64,000 bases of DNA from Clostridiales bacterium UBA1206 (GTDB lineage Bacteria; Bacillota; Clostridia; Oscillospirales; CAG-382). The notes beneath the pieces are model-generated. The model did no database searches. It saw only the letters and a program-made list of their open reading frames with translations, and was not told the origin of the DNA. The DNA lies in NCBI GenBank assembly GCA_002310055.1, contig DBXS01000031.1:97541-161540 (forward strand), given 5' to 3'. This document shows positions 7,999 through 16,521 of this stretch, in pieces; position 1 is the first letter of the stretch; each line of letters opens with the position of its first letter. The translations under genes were made by a program, and so were the position numbers.

Positions 7999-9985
7999 CG
8001 TTTACGAGCAGAGTCCACGAGCACGAGTTTTCCCAGTGCGTACCCGAAGCGACCTTGGTGTATTTGCTTGAATCGAATTTGGTGAAATACAGTTTGTTTT
8101 CGTTGGTGTTCATATCCCAGTACATAAGCTTGTTAGCGTTCCTGAACCCGTCGACCGAGTCGTTTTTGGTGTAGACCTGGATGAGGAACGAATACTGGGT
8201 GTCCTTGTAGCCGTAGATATGCGCGGCGGAGGCGGGAAGGTTGCCGTAGAACGGTCCGGAATAATCGGCCGCGCCGACTTTGAGCGACGCCGCTTTTGCG
8301 GTGGTGCCGTCGTCGTTGAGGAAATCTATGTACAGCCCGTGAGTCTTGGGCACGGGGAACATGCACGAATACGAAAGCTGATACCAGCAATCCTTGACGA
8401 AATCGTAGGTGACATCGAGGAAGATATCCCTGCCCACGACGGTGTAGGTGCGCACCACGTTGGCGTAGTAGTTACTGACGTCGCCCCAGTTGAGCGTGGT
8501 CTGCTCCTGCATAACGAAACGCTCGAAGGTGTGCGAAGCGCCCACCGCGGAAAGATCGATTTCTTCACCGGTGGTGCCTTCAAAGAATTTGAGGCTGACG
8601 AGCGATTCGTTGCCGTGGTTGCCGCCCGACCACACCACGCTTGCGGAAGACGAGGGAGCGGCGCGGTAGACGTATTCCCAGTCGGTGCCGCCGCCGGCAA
8701 GCCGTAATCCGCCGATGCTCCAGGTGCCTATGTTCCAGGTGCCCCAGTCCTTTTTGTCGAAGGTGAGCGTTATGTTCTTGCCGGTAGAGTCGGCGGTGGT
8801 GAGCGTGTAAAGGATATTGCTCGTGTGCTTGACTGTCGCCTGTGCAGTCTGCGGGACCGAGTCCGCCACGAGGGCGTAGTTTTCGGGGAACAGCACGTGT
8901 CTGAGCAGATGTATGGCGTCGTTGGAATCGATTTTGCCGTTGCCGTTAAAATCCGCCAAGCCTTCGATGGAATACGATTCGGGGAACAGCACGTACCGAA
9001 GCAGGCGTATGGCGTCGTCGGAATTGACGACTCCGTCGGAATTGAAGTCGCCGGTGATGAGGATGTCGTAGCTTACGGCCGCGGTCTTATCGGAAAACTG
9101 GACGAGTTTGTATCCGTTCGCAAGCGCGCCGGCGGTGACTTCCCTGCCGCTTGCGTCGAGCACCTGCACGCCCGCCATATTCACAAGCTCGCGGCAGAGA
9201 GACGCGGGGGTGTCGCCGGCGACGACGCCCAATACTTTGCCGTCTTCTAAGCTGAAGCGGCTGCCGGCGCGGAATTCGAGCGGCCATTCTTCGGTATCAA
9301 GCACGCCGGTCTCGATTATACCGGTCTGTTCGGTTTCGGAGCTTTCTTCTTCATAAGACTCTTCTTCGCTCAATTCTGATTCCTCCACTTGGACCGTTTT
9401 TGAATCGTATACTTCGATCTCGCTGCAGAACATAAACACGCCCGAAAGCGGCCTGCCCACGAGCATCTTGACGTAACGCGCGCTGACGGGTTCGCTGAGC
9501 TTGCAGACGAAATCGCAGATATTGCCTCCCTTGGCGCGGGCGGAGACGGGTTCGGTATATGTAACGCCGTCTGTCGAAACGCAGAATTTGAGGTACGACG
9601 GGGCGTCGATGCCGCTGGTTGAGTAATTGATCATTTCGGCGCGGAATTCGATGAGGCCTTCGGTGACGGAGCCGAGGTCGATGACGACCTGACCTTCGCC
9701 GTTGGTTTCGGTATACTTGCGGTAATCGAACGCGTGCCAGCAGGTGGCGTAAAGGTCGGAGCCCGAAAACCTGACGCCGTCGGTGAGTTCATGACCGTCG
9801 ATATCCTGATATCCCATTCCCGGCGGATTAGTGGTGAACGGCTCGGAAGCGACGTAGGTCTTGCCGAGCGCCACGTTCCGGTCCGCGACGTAGACCGTGA
9901 CGAGATCGGCGGCGACGACCGAGCAGAACAGCGGGACGAGCAGCGCCGCCGCTATGACGTAAACCAATAGTTTGAAGCGTTTCAT
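7988..9985 (-). CDS. secreted discoidin (F5/8C)-dockerin protein
   Basis: 665 residues from ATG 9985, chosen because AGGAG lies 8 bases upstream; the GTG at 9994 overlaps that site. Order: signal peptide (about 1-27); F5/8 type C-like carbohydrate-binding domain (about 35-200, including ALGKTYVASEPF and ARYVKMLVG); acidic Ser/Glu linker; a short beta-rich segment; a duplicated type I dockerin (about 310-370, GDFNSDGVVNSDDAIRLL and ADFNGNGKIDSNDAIHLL); then about 290 residues of Trp/Tyr-rich beta sequence with no family I recognise. Dockerins normally bind cohesins and are usually terminal; here the module is internal. First large gene of the cell-wall scavenging operon. Confidence 0.8.
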   Translation of the reverse strand: MKRFKLLVYVIAAALLVPLFCSVVAADLVTVYVADRNVALGKTYVASEPFTTNPPGMGYQDIDGHELTDGVRFSGSDLYATCWHAFDYRKYTETNGEGQVVIDLGSVTEGLIEFRAEMINYSTSGIDAPSYLKFCVSTDGVTYTEPVSARAKGGNICDFVCKLSEPVSARYVKMLVGRPLSGVFMFCSEIEVYDSKTVQVEESELSEEESYEEESSETEQTGIIETGVLDTEEWPLEFRAGSRFSLEDGKVLGVVAGDTPASLCRELVNMAGVQVLDASGREVTAGALANGYKLVQFSDKTAAVSYDILITGDFNSDGVVNSDDAIRLLRYVLFPESYSIEGLADFNGNGKIDSNDAIHLLRHVLFPENYALVADSVPQTAQATVKHTSNILYTLTTADSTGKNITLTFDKKDWGTWNIGTWSIGGLRLAGGGTDWEYVYRAAPSSSASVVWSGGNHGNESLVSLKFFEGTTGEEIDLSAVGASHTFERFVMQEQTTLNWGDVSNYYANVVRTYTVVGRDIFLDVTYDFVKDCWYQLSYSCMFPVPKTHGLYIDFLNDDGTTAKAASLKVGAADYSGPFYGNLPASAAHIYGYKDTQYSFLIQVYTKNDSVDGFRNANKLMYWDMNTNENKLYFTKFDSSKYTKVASGTHWENSCSWTLLVNDEE

Positions 9986-10000
9986 GATCTTCACTCCTTT

Positions 10001-10180
10001 TTATGTATGCAGCAGGCGCACGCCTGCTTTTGCGGCCATTGCTAAACCGTGCCGGAATATTCCGTACCCGGAAAACGACCGCTGTTTTCGGGGTAGGAAG
10101 ACGTGTCCGCGGAATAGTCGGGGACTTGCTGCGGCGCGCTTTCCGCGCGCGAGCGCGTAAGCGAAAACCCTTATTTGCAT
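10001..10180 (-). CDS. candidate 59-aa basic leader ORF
   Basis: On the minus strand AAGGAG sits 6 bases before ATG 10180, and the frame stays open for 59 codons to TAA 10001-10003, immediately before the ribosome binding site of the dockerin gene. The product begins MQIRVFAYALARGKRAAA and has about 14 Arg/Lys residues but no Asp or Glu, which is odd for a real protein. The same DNA forms several hairpins, for instance TACCCCGAAAAC with GTTTTCCGGGTA. It may be a translated leader, a structured RNA element or a repeat unit. The promoter upstream puts it inside the transcript. Confidence 0.4.
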   Translation of the reverse strand: MQIRVFAYALARGKRAAASPRLFRGHVFLPRKQRSFSGYGIFRHGLAMAAKAGVRLLHT

Positions 10181-10225
10181 AAATTACTCCTTATTTTTGC
10201 GGAATATCTATGCTTCATCGTGTTC

Positions 10226-10254
10226 ATTATAACACATTTTATACGTCTTTACAA
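10226..10254 (-). promoter_or_regulatory. promoter for the dockerin-amidase-M55 operon
   Basis: Minus strand: TTGTAA (10249-10254), 17-base spacer, TATAAT (10226-10231). This places a start near 10220, about 40 bases upstream of the leader ORF. The remaining intergenic DNA between 10181 and 10340 holds only this and the divergent promoter. Confidence 0.7.
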
Positions 10255-10273
10255 GATTATTTGCGTTTTTATC

Positions 10274-10301
10274 TTGACTTTTTGCACCGATATGATAAAA
10301 T
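10274..10301 (+). promoter_or_regulatory. promoter for the alpha-galactosidase unit
   Basis: TTGACT (10274-10279), 16-base spacer, TAAAAT (10296-10301), 40 bases before the start codon. Divergent from the dockerin operon promoter. Confidence 0.7.
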
Positions 10302-10340
10302 ATTTCCGTAACCGAAAAACATATTGACGGAGGAAGTATC

Positions 10341-11468
10341 ATGATAGTCAGAACGCCCCCTATGGGATGGAATTCCTGGAACACTTTCGGACCCAATATC
10401 AACGAGGAACTCATCAAGACCACCGCCGACGCGATGGTGGAAAACGGCTTGCCGGAAGCCGGCTACAATTATCTGGTCATAGACGACTGCTGGGCGGAAC
10501 TCAAGCGCGACGAAAATCACCGTCTCGTTCCCAGCAAAGAGAAATTCCCCAACGGAATGAAAGCCGTCGCCGATTACGTCCATTCGAAAGGGCTCAAATT
10601 CGGTATGTATTCCTGCTCCGGCACGATGACCTGCGCGGGATACCCTTCGTCTTTCCAGTATGAATTCATCGACGCCAAGACTTTTGCCGAATGGGGCGTT
10701 GACTTTTTGAAATACGACTACTGTTTCAAGCCCGCCAGCGTGAACGGCGACCTGCTTTACAAGCGTATGGGCATGGCGCTCGCCAACTGCGGCAGAGACA
10801 TTCTGTTTTCGGCGTGCAGCTGGGGCGCCGACGGGACTCACGAATGGATCAAGACCACCGGCGCGCATATGTGGCGTTCGACCGGCGACATAAACGACAG
10901 CTGGCAGAGCATAAAAGACCTTTACAACGTTCAAGTGAAACTTCAGCCGTACAACGGCAAGGGCTGTTTCAACGATATGGATATGCTCGTCGTCGGTATG
11001 AACGGAAAAGGCAATGTGGGCGTCAAGGGCTGCACCACCGAAGAATACCGCACGCATTTTTCGATCTGGGCGTTCTTCAATTCGCCGCTGATGATCGGCT
11101 GCGACGTGAGGAATATGACTCCCGAAGCCAAAGAGATACTGACCAAAAAAGAGATCATCGCCATAAACCAGGATCCCGCGCAGCGCCAGCCGTTCAAGAT
11201 CTGCGAATACTGGGGCAACACCGCCTGGTGCAAACAGCTCGAAGGCGGCGATCTCGCCGTACTGGTACTGAACTTAGAAGAACACGACATCACCCCGTTC
11301 TTTATATTCTCGGATCTGGGGCTCGACCGTTCGTGCGCGGTGAAGCTGGAGATGACCGATCTGTGGACCGGCGAAACTCTGGGCGTTTTCAGAGATCAGT
11401 TCAAAGCCAAACAACCGCTGAAACCGCACGAATGCCTTATGCTGAGGTGCAGGCTGATAGATGAATGA
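10341..11468 (+). CDS. GH27 alpha-galactosidase
   Basis: 375 residues, with PPMGWNSWNTFG at the N-terminus, VIDDCW, and the GH27 catalytic pair: nucleophile Asp126 in DFLKYDYC and acid/base Asp183 in WRSTGDINDSW, by alignment with human alpha-galactosidase A. Such enzymes release terminal alpha-galactose from galacto-oligosaccharides or galactomannan with retention. There is no signal peptide, so it should act on imported oligosaccharides in the cytoplasm. It is shorter than two-domain eukaryotic enzymes but keeps a C-terminal beta domain. GGAGGAAG precedes ATG 10341. Its last codons overlap the next gene by 8 bases. Confidence 0.93.
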   Translation: MIVRTPPMGWNSWNTFGPNINEELIKTTADAMVENGLPEAGYNYLVIDDCWAELKRDENHRLVPSKEKFPNGMKAVADYVHSKGLKFGMYSCSGTMTCAGYPSSFQYEFIDAKTFAEWGVDFLKYDYCFKPASVNGDLLYKRMGMALANCGRDILFSACSWGADGTHEWIKTTGAHMWRSTGDINDSWQSIKDLYNVQVKLQPYNGKGCFNDMDMLVVGMNGKGNVGVKGCTTEEYRTHFSIWAFFNSPLMIGCDVRNMTPEAKEILTKKEIIAINQDPAQRQPFKICEYWGNTAWCKQLEGGDLAVLVLNLEEHDITPFFIFSDLGLDRSCAVKLEMTDLWTGETLGVFRDQFKAKQPLKPHECLMLRCRLIDE

Positions 11469-11655
11469 GACCTGCGTGAAATGCGGCGCCGTTCTGGACA
11501 AGGACGATATAGGCGCGCATAAAAAGCTGGTAAACCGCGGCGCGCAGAGCTTTATGTGCGTAAAATGCCTGGCGCGTCACTTTGACGTTCCGGAACAGAA
11601 GATACGCGAAAAGATAGAAGAATTCCGCGCTCAAGGGTGCCTGCTTTTCAAGTGA
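11461..11655 (+). CDS. small zinc-ribbon-like protein, 64 aa
   Basis: Two Cys pairs (CVKC near residue 5 and CVKC near residue 33) frame a short basic segment KKLVNRGAQSFM, and the C-terminal half is a charged helix (EQKIREKIEEFR). This looks like a single treble-clef or zinc-ribbon domain. It overlaps the alpha-galactosidase gene by 8 bases, which favours coupled translation. No function assigned; DNA, RNA or protein binding are all possible. Confidence 0.7.
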   Translation: MNETCVKCGAVLDKDDIGAHKKLVNRGAQSFMCVKCLARHFDVPEQKIREKIEEFRAQGCLLFK

Positions 11656-11710
11656 AGGCGTATAATGATATAAACCGGTATATTTTCCCCTTTTTCGGAG
11701 TTGACATCAG

Positions 11711-12565
11711 ATGAACAACAAACACGATTTTGACACTTTCGTCGCCGAGACCGCGCGCAAGTTGGCGCTTCGCAGCGAAAAGCAGGCGGAGACCATAAAC
11801 CGTTCGGGGCTGAAATCGCAGGTGGAAACGCTGATACTGCTTTTGCGCAGTGCGATGTACCCGCGCGTTTTCGGCAGCTGCACGCGCGAGGATAATTATA
11901 TAAGCGACGATATACGCATAGCGCTGCACCGCGGCGCGCTGCTTTTGTACGACATTCTGTACGACCTCGATCCCGCAAAAGACGCATACAAAGCGAATTC
12001 GACCGTGTGCGATTTCATTTCGGGGCTCGACGATATATGCGCGCTCACCGAGACCGACGTCCGCGCCGCCTACGAGGGTGACCCCGCGGCGAGGAGCGAG
12101 ACCGAGATCATGCTCGCCTACCCCGCGTTCGAGGCCATAAGCATCTACCGCATAGCCCACCGGCTTTACGTGCTGGGCGCCGAGCTTATTGCCCGTATGA
12201 TGACCGAATACGCCCACCGTCTCACCGGCATCGACATCCACCCCGGCGCCGAGATAGGCGAATACTTCTTTATAGATCACGGCACGGGAGTCGTTATCGG
12301 CGAGACCTGCACCATCAAAGACCACGTCAAGCTTTATCAGGGCGTGACGCTGGGAGCTTTGAGCTTTAAGCTCGACGACAACGGCAATCCCATTAAAGGC
12401 ATAAAGCGCCATCCCGATATCGGCAGCCACGTCGTCATATACGCCGGCGCCACGATACTCGGCGGCGACACCGTGATCGGCGACAACACGGTCATAGGCA
12501 GTAACGCGTGGATCACCCATTCCGTTCCCGCCGGAAGCAAAGTATTCTATACAAAACAGGATTGA
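11711..12565 (+). CDS. cysE: serine O-acetyltransferase (EpsC/CysE type)
   Basis: 284 residues: an N-terminal helical domain of about 160 residues followed by a left-handed beta-helix with hexapeptide repeats (IDIHPGAEIG, IDHGTGVVIGE, VIYAGATILGG, VIGDNTVIGSNAWI). DIHPGA and DHGTGVVIGETC carry the Asp/His residues used in acetyl transfer. It makes O-acetylserine from acetyl-CoA and serine, the first step of cysteine synthesis. No cysK is in the window. The longer N-terminal domain fits the EpsC branch found in anaerobes. Last gene of the unit begun by the alpha-galactosidase. Confidence 0.92.
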   Translation: MNNKHDFDTFVAETARKLALRSEKQAETINRSGLKSQVETLILLLRSAMYPRVFGSCTREDNYISDDIRIALHRGALLLYDILYDLDPAKDAYKANSTVCDFISGLDDICALTETDVRAAYEGDPAARSETEIMLAYPAFEAISIYRIAHRLYVLGAELIARMMTEYAHRLTGIDIHPGAEIGEYFFIDHGTGVVIGETCTIKDHVKLYQGVTLGALSFKLDDNGNPIKGIKRHPDIGSHVVIYAGATILGGDTVIGDNTVIGSNAWITHSVPAGSKVFYTKQD

Positions 12566-12578
12566 CTTAAAAAGAAAG

Positions 12579-12613
12579 ACGGCTTTTGCAAATGATTTGC
12601 AAAAGCCGTTTTG
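12579..12613. terminator. bidirectional rho-independent terminator
   Basis: A 14-bp stem, ACGGCTTTTGCAAA with TTTGCAAAAGCCGT, and a TGA loop, with T/A tracts on both sides, between the convergent cysE and zinc-ribbon genes. Confidence 0.88.
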
Positions 12614-12615
12614 TT

Positions 12616-13011
12616 TTATATTTTAACTCTGAATTCGGCGCCGCATTTTGGGCATTTGACGCCGTGTTCACCCTTTATGCGCTGCAGCCGCAGCTGCGCC
12701 TTGCAGGTCGGGCATTTCATATAGACGTGAGTTTTTCTGTCTTTGAAACGGTTCTTTATGCGCACAAAGAACAGTTTTATCTTTTCCCAAACCGAAAGGA
12801 ACGCTTTGTTTTCACGCAGACGCGTCTGGATCCTGCGCGAAAACATCCGGTAGACCGCAAACGCCATTATGACGAGCTGGATTATATATATGACGAGTGA
12901 GCGGGCGAAAATGTTGACGAACGAAAGCGCGACCGCGGCGATTATGAGCGCCGTGTTGAGCTGATCGGAGCCGTAGCGCCCGTACATAAACTGACGTAAA
13001 CGGTTAAGCAT
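12616..13011 (-). CDS. membrane protein with C-terminal zinc ribbon
   Basis: 131 residues: two transmembrane helices (about 20-36 and 39-57), a strongly basic region (FVRIKNRFKDRK), then a C-terminal zinc ribbon CPTC...CPKC. The ribbon ends GAEFRVKI. The topology would leave the ribbon in the cytoplasm. Small zinc-ribbon membrane proteins of this kind are common in gut Clostridia and have no defined role. It overlaps psd by 8 bases, so it belongs to the same phospholipid unit. Confidence 0.75.
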   Translation of the reverse strand: MLNRLRQFMYGRYGSDQLNTALIIAAVALSFVNIFARSLVIYIIQLVIMAFAVYRMFSRRIQTRLRENKAFLSVWEKIKLFFVRIKNRFKDRKTHVYMKCPTCKAQLRLQRIKGEHGVKCPKCGAEFRVKI

Positions 13012-13891
13012 CGTTTCCCTCCGCGCGCACGGCGGAGCCGATACGCTCGCCGATATGTACTTCGGTCTCTACGCCTTCCGCGGAATTGCGGACGATATCT
13101 TCGTCAAGCACGGCGACGCCCTTGCGGAGCATCACCGCCACGGTGGAACCGCCGAATTCAAACATTCCCTTTTCCTCGCCGCGCACGAAAGCGCACGCAC
13201 CGGAAAGGTTGCTTATCTTCCCCACGAGCATGGCGCCGATTTCCGCCTGTATGGCTTTGCCGAAGTTTTCGGTCTGCATAACGGTGTATTCACGGCAGTT
13301 TTGCTTATAATAGTTATACCGCTCCAGCGACACGGGCTTGACCGTGTGGAGGACGCCTTTTATATGGATGTTTTCGCCTTTTGTGCCGGAATCGAAATAG
13401 CAGTAGCGGTGATAATTATCGACCGTGAGGCGGAAAACGAGCATATATCCGCCGTTGAATTCGGCGGCCAGTGCGGGATCTTTTAAAAATTCCGCCGTGC
13501 TGTACGGCGCGTTCTTGATATAAAAGACGCTGTCTTCATCGATCGTGTAGACGGTCAGTTTGGAATCGCACGGGGCGACGAGCGCGTCCTTTTCGGCGCA
13601 GATATGCAGGTTTTCGGGCTTGAGGCGGCGCGTGAAAAAGTCGTTGTAGCTTTTGTATTCGCGCTCCTCGTACAGGGACATATCGATACCGTTTTCTTTG
13701 ACGAACTTTTCGATACGCCGTTTGGAAAAGCGGGAATTCATATAGCTGCCCACGACTTTTGCGGAAAACGGCTTGTTGACCGCTTTGAGCAGTACGCGCC
13801 CGAAAGCGTTGCCGTAAAGGAATTCCAGCGCTTTGTCGTCCGATTTCGGGACGTATTCCCCGCCGGTCCTGCTCCTGACTGAAGGATCCAT
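13004..13891 (-). CDS. psd: phosphatidylserine decarboxylase proenzyme
   Basis: 295 residues. The C-terminal FEFGGSTV contains the GST processing motif whose Ser becomes the pyruvoyl group after self-cleavage; the body carries YNDFFTRRL, VAPCDS, FRLTVDNYHRYCYFDSG and GAMLVGKI, all conserved in Psd. The residue before GST is Gly rather than the usual Leu, a small variation. The enzyme converts phosphatidylserine to phosphatidylethanolamine at the membrane. AAGGAAG precedes ATG 13891. Neighbours are a flippase-like membrane protein (1 base upstream) and a zinc-ribbon membrane protein. No pssA is visible. Confidence 0.92.
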   Translation of the reverse strand: MDPSVRSRTGGEYVPKSDDKALEFLYGNAFGRVLLKAVNKPFSAKVVGSYMNSRFSKRRIEKFVKENGIDMSLYEEREYKSYNDFFTRRLKPENLHICAEKDALVAPCDSKLTVYTIDEDSVFYIKNAPYSTAEFLKDPALAAEFNGGYMLVFRLTVDNYHRYCYFDSGTKGENIHIKGVLHTVKPVSLERYNYYKQNCREYTVMQTENFGKAIQAEIGAMLVGKISNLSGACAFVRGEEKGMFEFGGSTVAVMLRKGVAVLDEDIVRNSAEGVETEVHIGERIGSAVRAEGNDA

Positions 13892-13892
13892 T

Positions 13893-14942
13893 TTATACTT
13901 CCTTTTTGTTGATGATGGAATGGCGGATGTGGTTTATCATAACCACTATCGCCGAAATGATGAGCCCGAAATAGTAGTTGGCAAAGCGTATGAGTATCAT
14001 GGCGCCCGTGGCTTTTTCGGGTCCGAAGGTGTTCTGGTACATCATAATTATCGCCGCCTCGTTGGCGCCCATTCCGCCGGGGAGCGGGAGCGAATCGACC
14101 GCGAGCGCTATGAACGCCTGGACCGAAACGAAATACAGATACGAAAACTCGTACTGACCGAACGAGCGGTACACGAAGAACGCCACCGAGAAGAACGCGA
14201 GACGCATAAAGAAGATGATGAGGAACAGTTCGCCGATAAACAGCTTGTGCCCTTTGATATCTTCCGCCGCCTGGCGGTATTCGGTAGTGAACTTGTAATA
14301 CGATTCCTGAGCTTTGTCGAGATCTTTTATGATGTGCAGTTTAGAGCCGATGCGGATGATGAACCTTCCTATGGCGAACGTGAGTTTCTGGTAGAACATC
14401 GTGACGATGGCGAGCGCGATCATACCCAGGCACACGATAAGTCCGAAAAACCAGAGCACTATAAACAGCGTCCCCGCGGCAAACCACACGTCGTGGTACA
14501 TAATGAGCGCCGCAAGGTTGAGGAAAAGCAGCACCACTTTGAACAGCACCGTCAGAAGCACCGTGGAAAGAGTCGCGGCGGAGGCCGGGACGTCGTCTTT
14601 GGTCATATAATACACGACCATCGGCTGTCCGCCCGTGGCGGAAGGAGTTATAGCCGAAAAATAGAAATCGGTACAGCCGTAGACCACGCCTTTGACGAGA
14701 TTGGTCTTTACCCCCTTGAAACGCAGCGTTTCGCGGCAGAAGAATCCGTAAAGGATAAAATAGATAAAGATCATCGAAAACGCCGCGAGCACGAAGCGCC
14801 AGTCGGCAGAAGTGATGATGTCGAACACTCTGCCGAAATCGATATCTTCTTTGCCGAATATTATGAAATATGTCAACACGAAAAGCAGGACCATAAACAG
14901 GATGCTGAGTATAAGGTTCCGCTTTCTTTTAGATTTGTCCAT
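13893..14942 (-). CDS. lysylphosphatidylglycerol synthetase/UPF0104-type flippase-like membrane protein
   Basis: 349 residues from ATG 14942, set by GGAG 7 bases upstream; the frame's TTG at 14957 precedes that site. About eight transmembrane helices. Conserved blocks of the LPG_synthase_TM (UPF0104) family are present: SATGGQP in the middle and LPLPGGMGANEA near the C-terminus. The domain is the flippase part of MprF without the lysyl-transferase half. Family members move or regulate lipids; the cargo here is not defined, though cotranscription with psd suggests a phospholipid. Confidence 0.85.
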   Translation of the reverse strand: MDKSKRKRNLILSILFMVLLFVLTYFIIFGKEDIDFGRVFDIITSADWRFVLAAFSMIFIYFILYGFFCRETLRFKGVKTNLVKGVVYGCTDFYFSAITPSATGGQPMVVYYMTKDDVPASAATLSTVLLTVLFKVVLLFLNLAALIMYHDVWFAAGTLFIVLWFFGLIVCLGMIALAIVTMFYQKLTFAIGRFIIRIGSKLHIIKDLDKAQESYYKFTTEYRQAAEDIKGHKLFIGELFLIIFFMRLAFFSVAFFVYRSFGQYEFSYLYFVSVQAFIALAVDSLPLPGGMGANEAAIIMMYQNTFGPEKATGAMILIRFANYYFGLIISAIVVMINHIRHSIINKKEV

Positions 14943-14971
14943 TGATGGCTCCGTCAATATAATATCACTTT

Positions 14972-15000
14972 ATTATATACAGATTCACTGCGGTTGTCAA
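14972..15000 (-). promoter_or_regulatory. consensus promoter for the flippase-psd unit
   Basis: Minus strand: TTGACA (14995-15000), 17-base spacer, TATAAT (14972-14977), a perfect sigma-A match. Confidence 0.85.
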
Positions 15001-15033
15001 TACGTATTTTTTTGTGAATTTTTCGCTCTTCAC

Positions 15034-15061
15034 TTGACATATTTAAAAAAATATATATTAT
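15034..15061 (+). promoter_or_regulatory. promoter for the yqeG-ligA-ampS unit
   Basis: TTGACA (15034-15039), 16-base AT-rich spacer, TATTAT (15056-15061), divergent from the psd-unit promoter. Confidence 0.7.
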
Positions 15062-15107
15062 TATATGTGTGGTAATATATATCTATGATATTAAGGAGAA
15101 GTGTACC

Positions 15108-15662
15108 TTGCGACTGAAGAAAATGCTCGTCCCCGAGGCAATGTACAACGACATATACGAAATAAGCGCGGAAGAGCTCGTCGCCAGAAACAAAAAGGGC
15201 GTGATTTTCGATATCGACAACACCGTCGCGCCGTACGAGATCGCCACGCCCACCGACGAGATGAAGGCGTATTTTTCGAGCCTTGTAGGCGCGGGGCTGC
15301 GGATCGCTTTCGTTTCCAACAACAAGCACGACAGGGCGCGCATATTCACCGCCGAGCTGGGCTTTTTCTTCGTTTCGGACGCTTCGAAGCCTTCGCCCAA
15401 AGGCATACTCAGGTGCATAGACCATCTGGAATGCACCAAAGAAGAGGCGCTTCTGGTGGGCGACCAGATATTCACCGACTGTTTGGCGGCTCACCGCGCG
15501 GGCATAGAATGCTTTCTGGTCAAGCCCATAAAAGACAAACCTACCGCGTTTTTCCGCCTGAAGCGGCGGCTTGAAAAGCCGTTTATAAAAATCTATACGG
15601 CACGCAAGGCGAAAAAGGCGGAAAAGGAAAAAGAAAAGGAAAAAAAGAATGAAAAGAACTGA
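15108..15662 (+). CDS. yqeG: YqeG family HAD IIIA-type phosphatase
   Basis: 184 residues. GVIFDIDNT (HAD motif I), VSNNKHDRA (motif II), a Lys in SKPSPKG (motif III) and LLVGDQIFTD (motif IV) are all present. YqeG-type proteins resemble phosphatidylglycerophosphatases (PGP, Gep4-like) and may act on phospholipid precursors; the substrate here is not proven. I chose TTG 15108 because AAGGAG lies 9 bases upstream; ATG 15123 is an alternative. The last 20 residues are a Lys/Glu run (KAEKEKEKEK), unusual for the family. It overlaps the next gene by 14 bases. Confidence 0.85.
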   Translation: MRLKKMLVPEAMYNDIYEISAEELVARNKKGVIFDIDNTVAPYEIATPTDEMKAYFSSLVGAGLRIAFVSNNKHDRARIFTAELGFFFVSDASKPSPKGILRCIDHLECTKEEALLVGDQIFTDCLAAHRAGIECFLVKPIKDKPTAFFRLKRRLEKPFIKIYTARKAKKAEKEKEKEKKNEKN

Positions 15663-16521
15663 ATTCGGCCCTGCGGGCAATTCCCTTTCGTTTTACGCGG
15701 ACGGCAAAAAGAGCACGCTGCAGGCGTTTGAATGGCTGCATAACAAAGGGCTGGACGCCTACGAATACCAGGGCGGCAAAGGGATATACGCAAGCGACGG
15801 GACGCTCGGCGAAATAGGCAAAGAAGCCGCGAAATACGGAATCAGCGTTTCGCTCCACGCGCCGTATTACATATCGCTTTCTTCGGTGGAAGAAGAAAAG
15901 CGGCAAAACAGCGTGAATTACATAACGCGCTCGGCTTCCGCCGCGGACCTTTTGAAAGCGCGCGTTTTCGTGGTGCATTCGGGTTCGGCGAGCGGGACGG
16001 ACCGCGAAGACGCTATGCGCCGTGCCGAAAGCACGCTTTATTCTGCGGCGCAGGCGCTGGAAGACGGCGGATATTCCGCGCGCGCGGGGCTCGAGACGAT
16101 GGGCAAGATAAATCAGCTGGGCACGCTGGACGAAGTCATCCGGCTGTGCCGGGTGAGCGAAAAGCATTTTCGCCCCGTGGTGGATTTCGGGCATCTGAAC
16201 GCGCGCACGCTGGGCGGCATAAAGTCCGAAGACGACTACAAGCGCATATTCGACACGATATCACGGGAGCTCGGCGCGGTATACGCCGAAGAGCTGCATT
16301 GCCATTTTTCAAAGATAGAATACACCAAAATGGGCGAAAAGAAACACCTTACGTTTGAAGACGAGGTCTACGGGCCTTCGTACGAGCAGTTTATGAACGC
16401 CGTGGTTTCGCTGGGGGTGAATCCCACCGTGATATGCGAATCCGACGGCACGATGGCGGAAGACGCTTTGACTATGAAAAAATACTATGAAAACGAGTGC
16501 GGAAAACAAAAAAACGGTTAA
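15649..16521 (+). CDS. TIM-barrel endonuclease IV-like protein
   Basis: 290 residues with the endonuclease IV / AP endonuclease 2 layout: VSLHAPYYISL, VFVVHSGS, GLETMG, VVDFGHLNAR, LHCHFSKIEYT and VICESDG place His, Glu, Asp and His residues where the three-zinc site of Nfo lies. It may act on abasic sites in DNA, but some members of the fold are sugar isomerases. Length and the SLHAPY motif favour the Nfo-like branch. It overlaps genes on both sides, within the yqeG to ampS unit. Confidence 0.8.
   Translation: MKRTEFGPAGNSLSFYADGKKSTLQAFEWLHNKGLDAYEYQGGKGIYASDGTLGEIGKEAAKYGISVSLHAPYYISLSSVEEEKRQNSVNYITRSASAADLLKARVFVVHSGSASGTDREDAMRRAESTLYSAAQALEDGGYSARAGLETMGKINQLGTLDEVIRLCRVSEKHFRPVVDFGHLNARTLGGIKSEDDYKRIFDTISRELGAVYAEELHCHFSKIEYTKMGEKKHLTFEDEVYGPSYEQFMNAVVSLGVNPTVICESDGTMAEDALTMKKYYENECGKQKNG

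Noticed and set aside
10021..10180. Known riboswitch (for example c-di-GMP) in the dockerin operon leader
   Set aside because: The hairpins do not match the conserved cores I know for c-di-GMP or other common riboswitches.
13833..14945. 370-codon plus-strand frame opposite the flippase-like gene
   Set aside because: Glu/Arg/His-rich shadow with no ribosome binding site.
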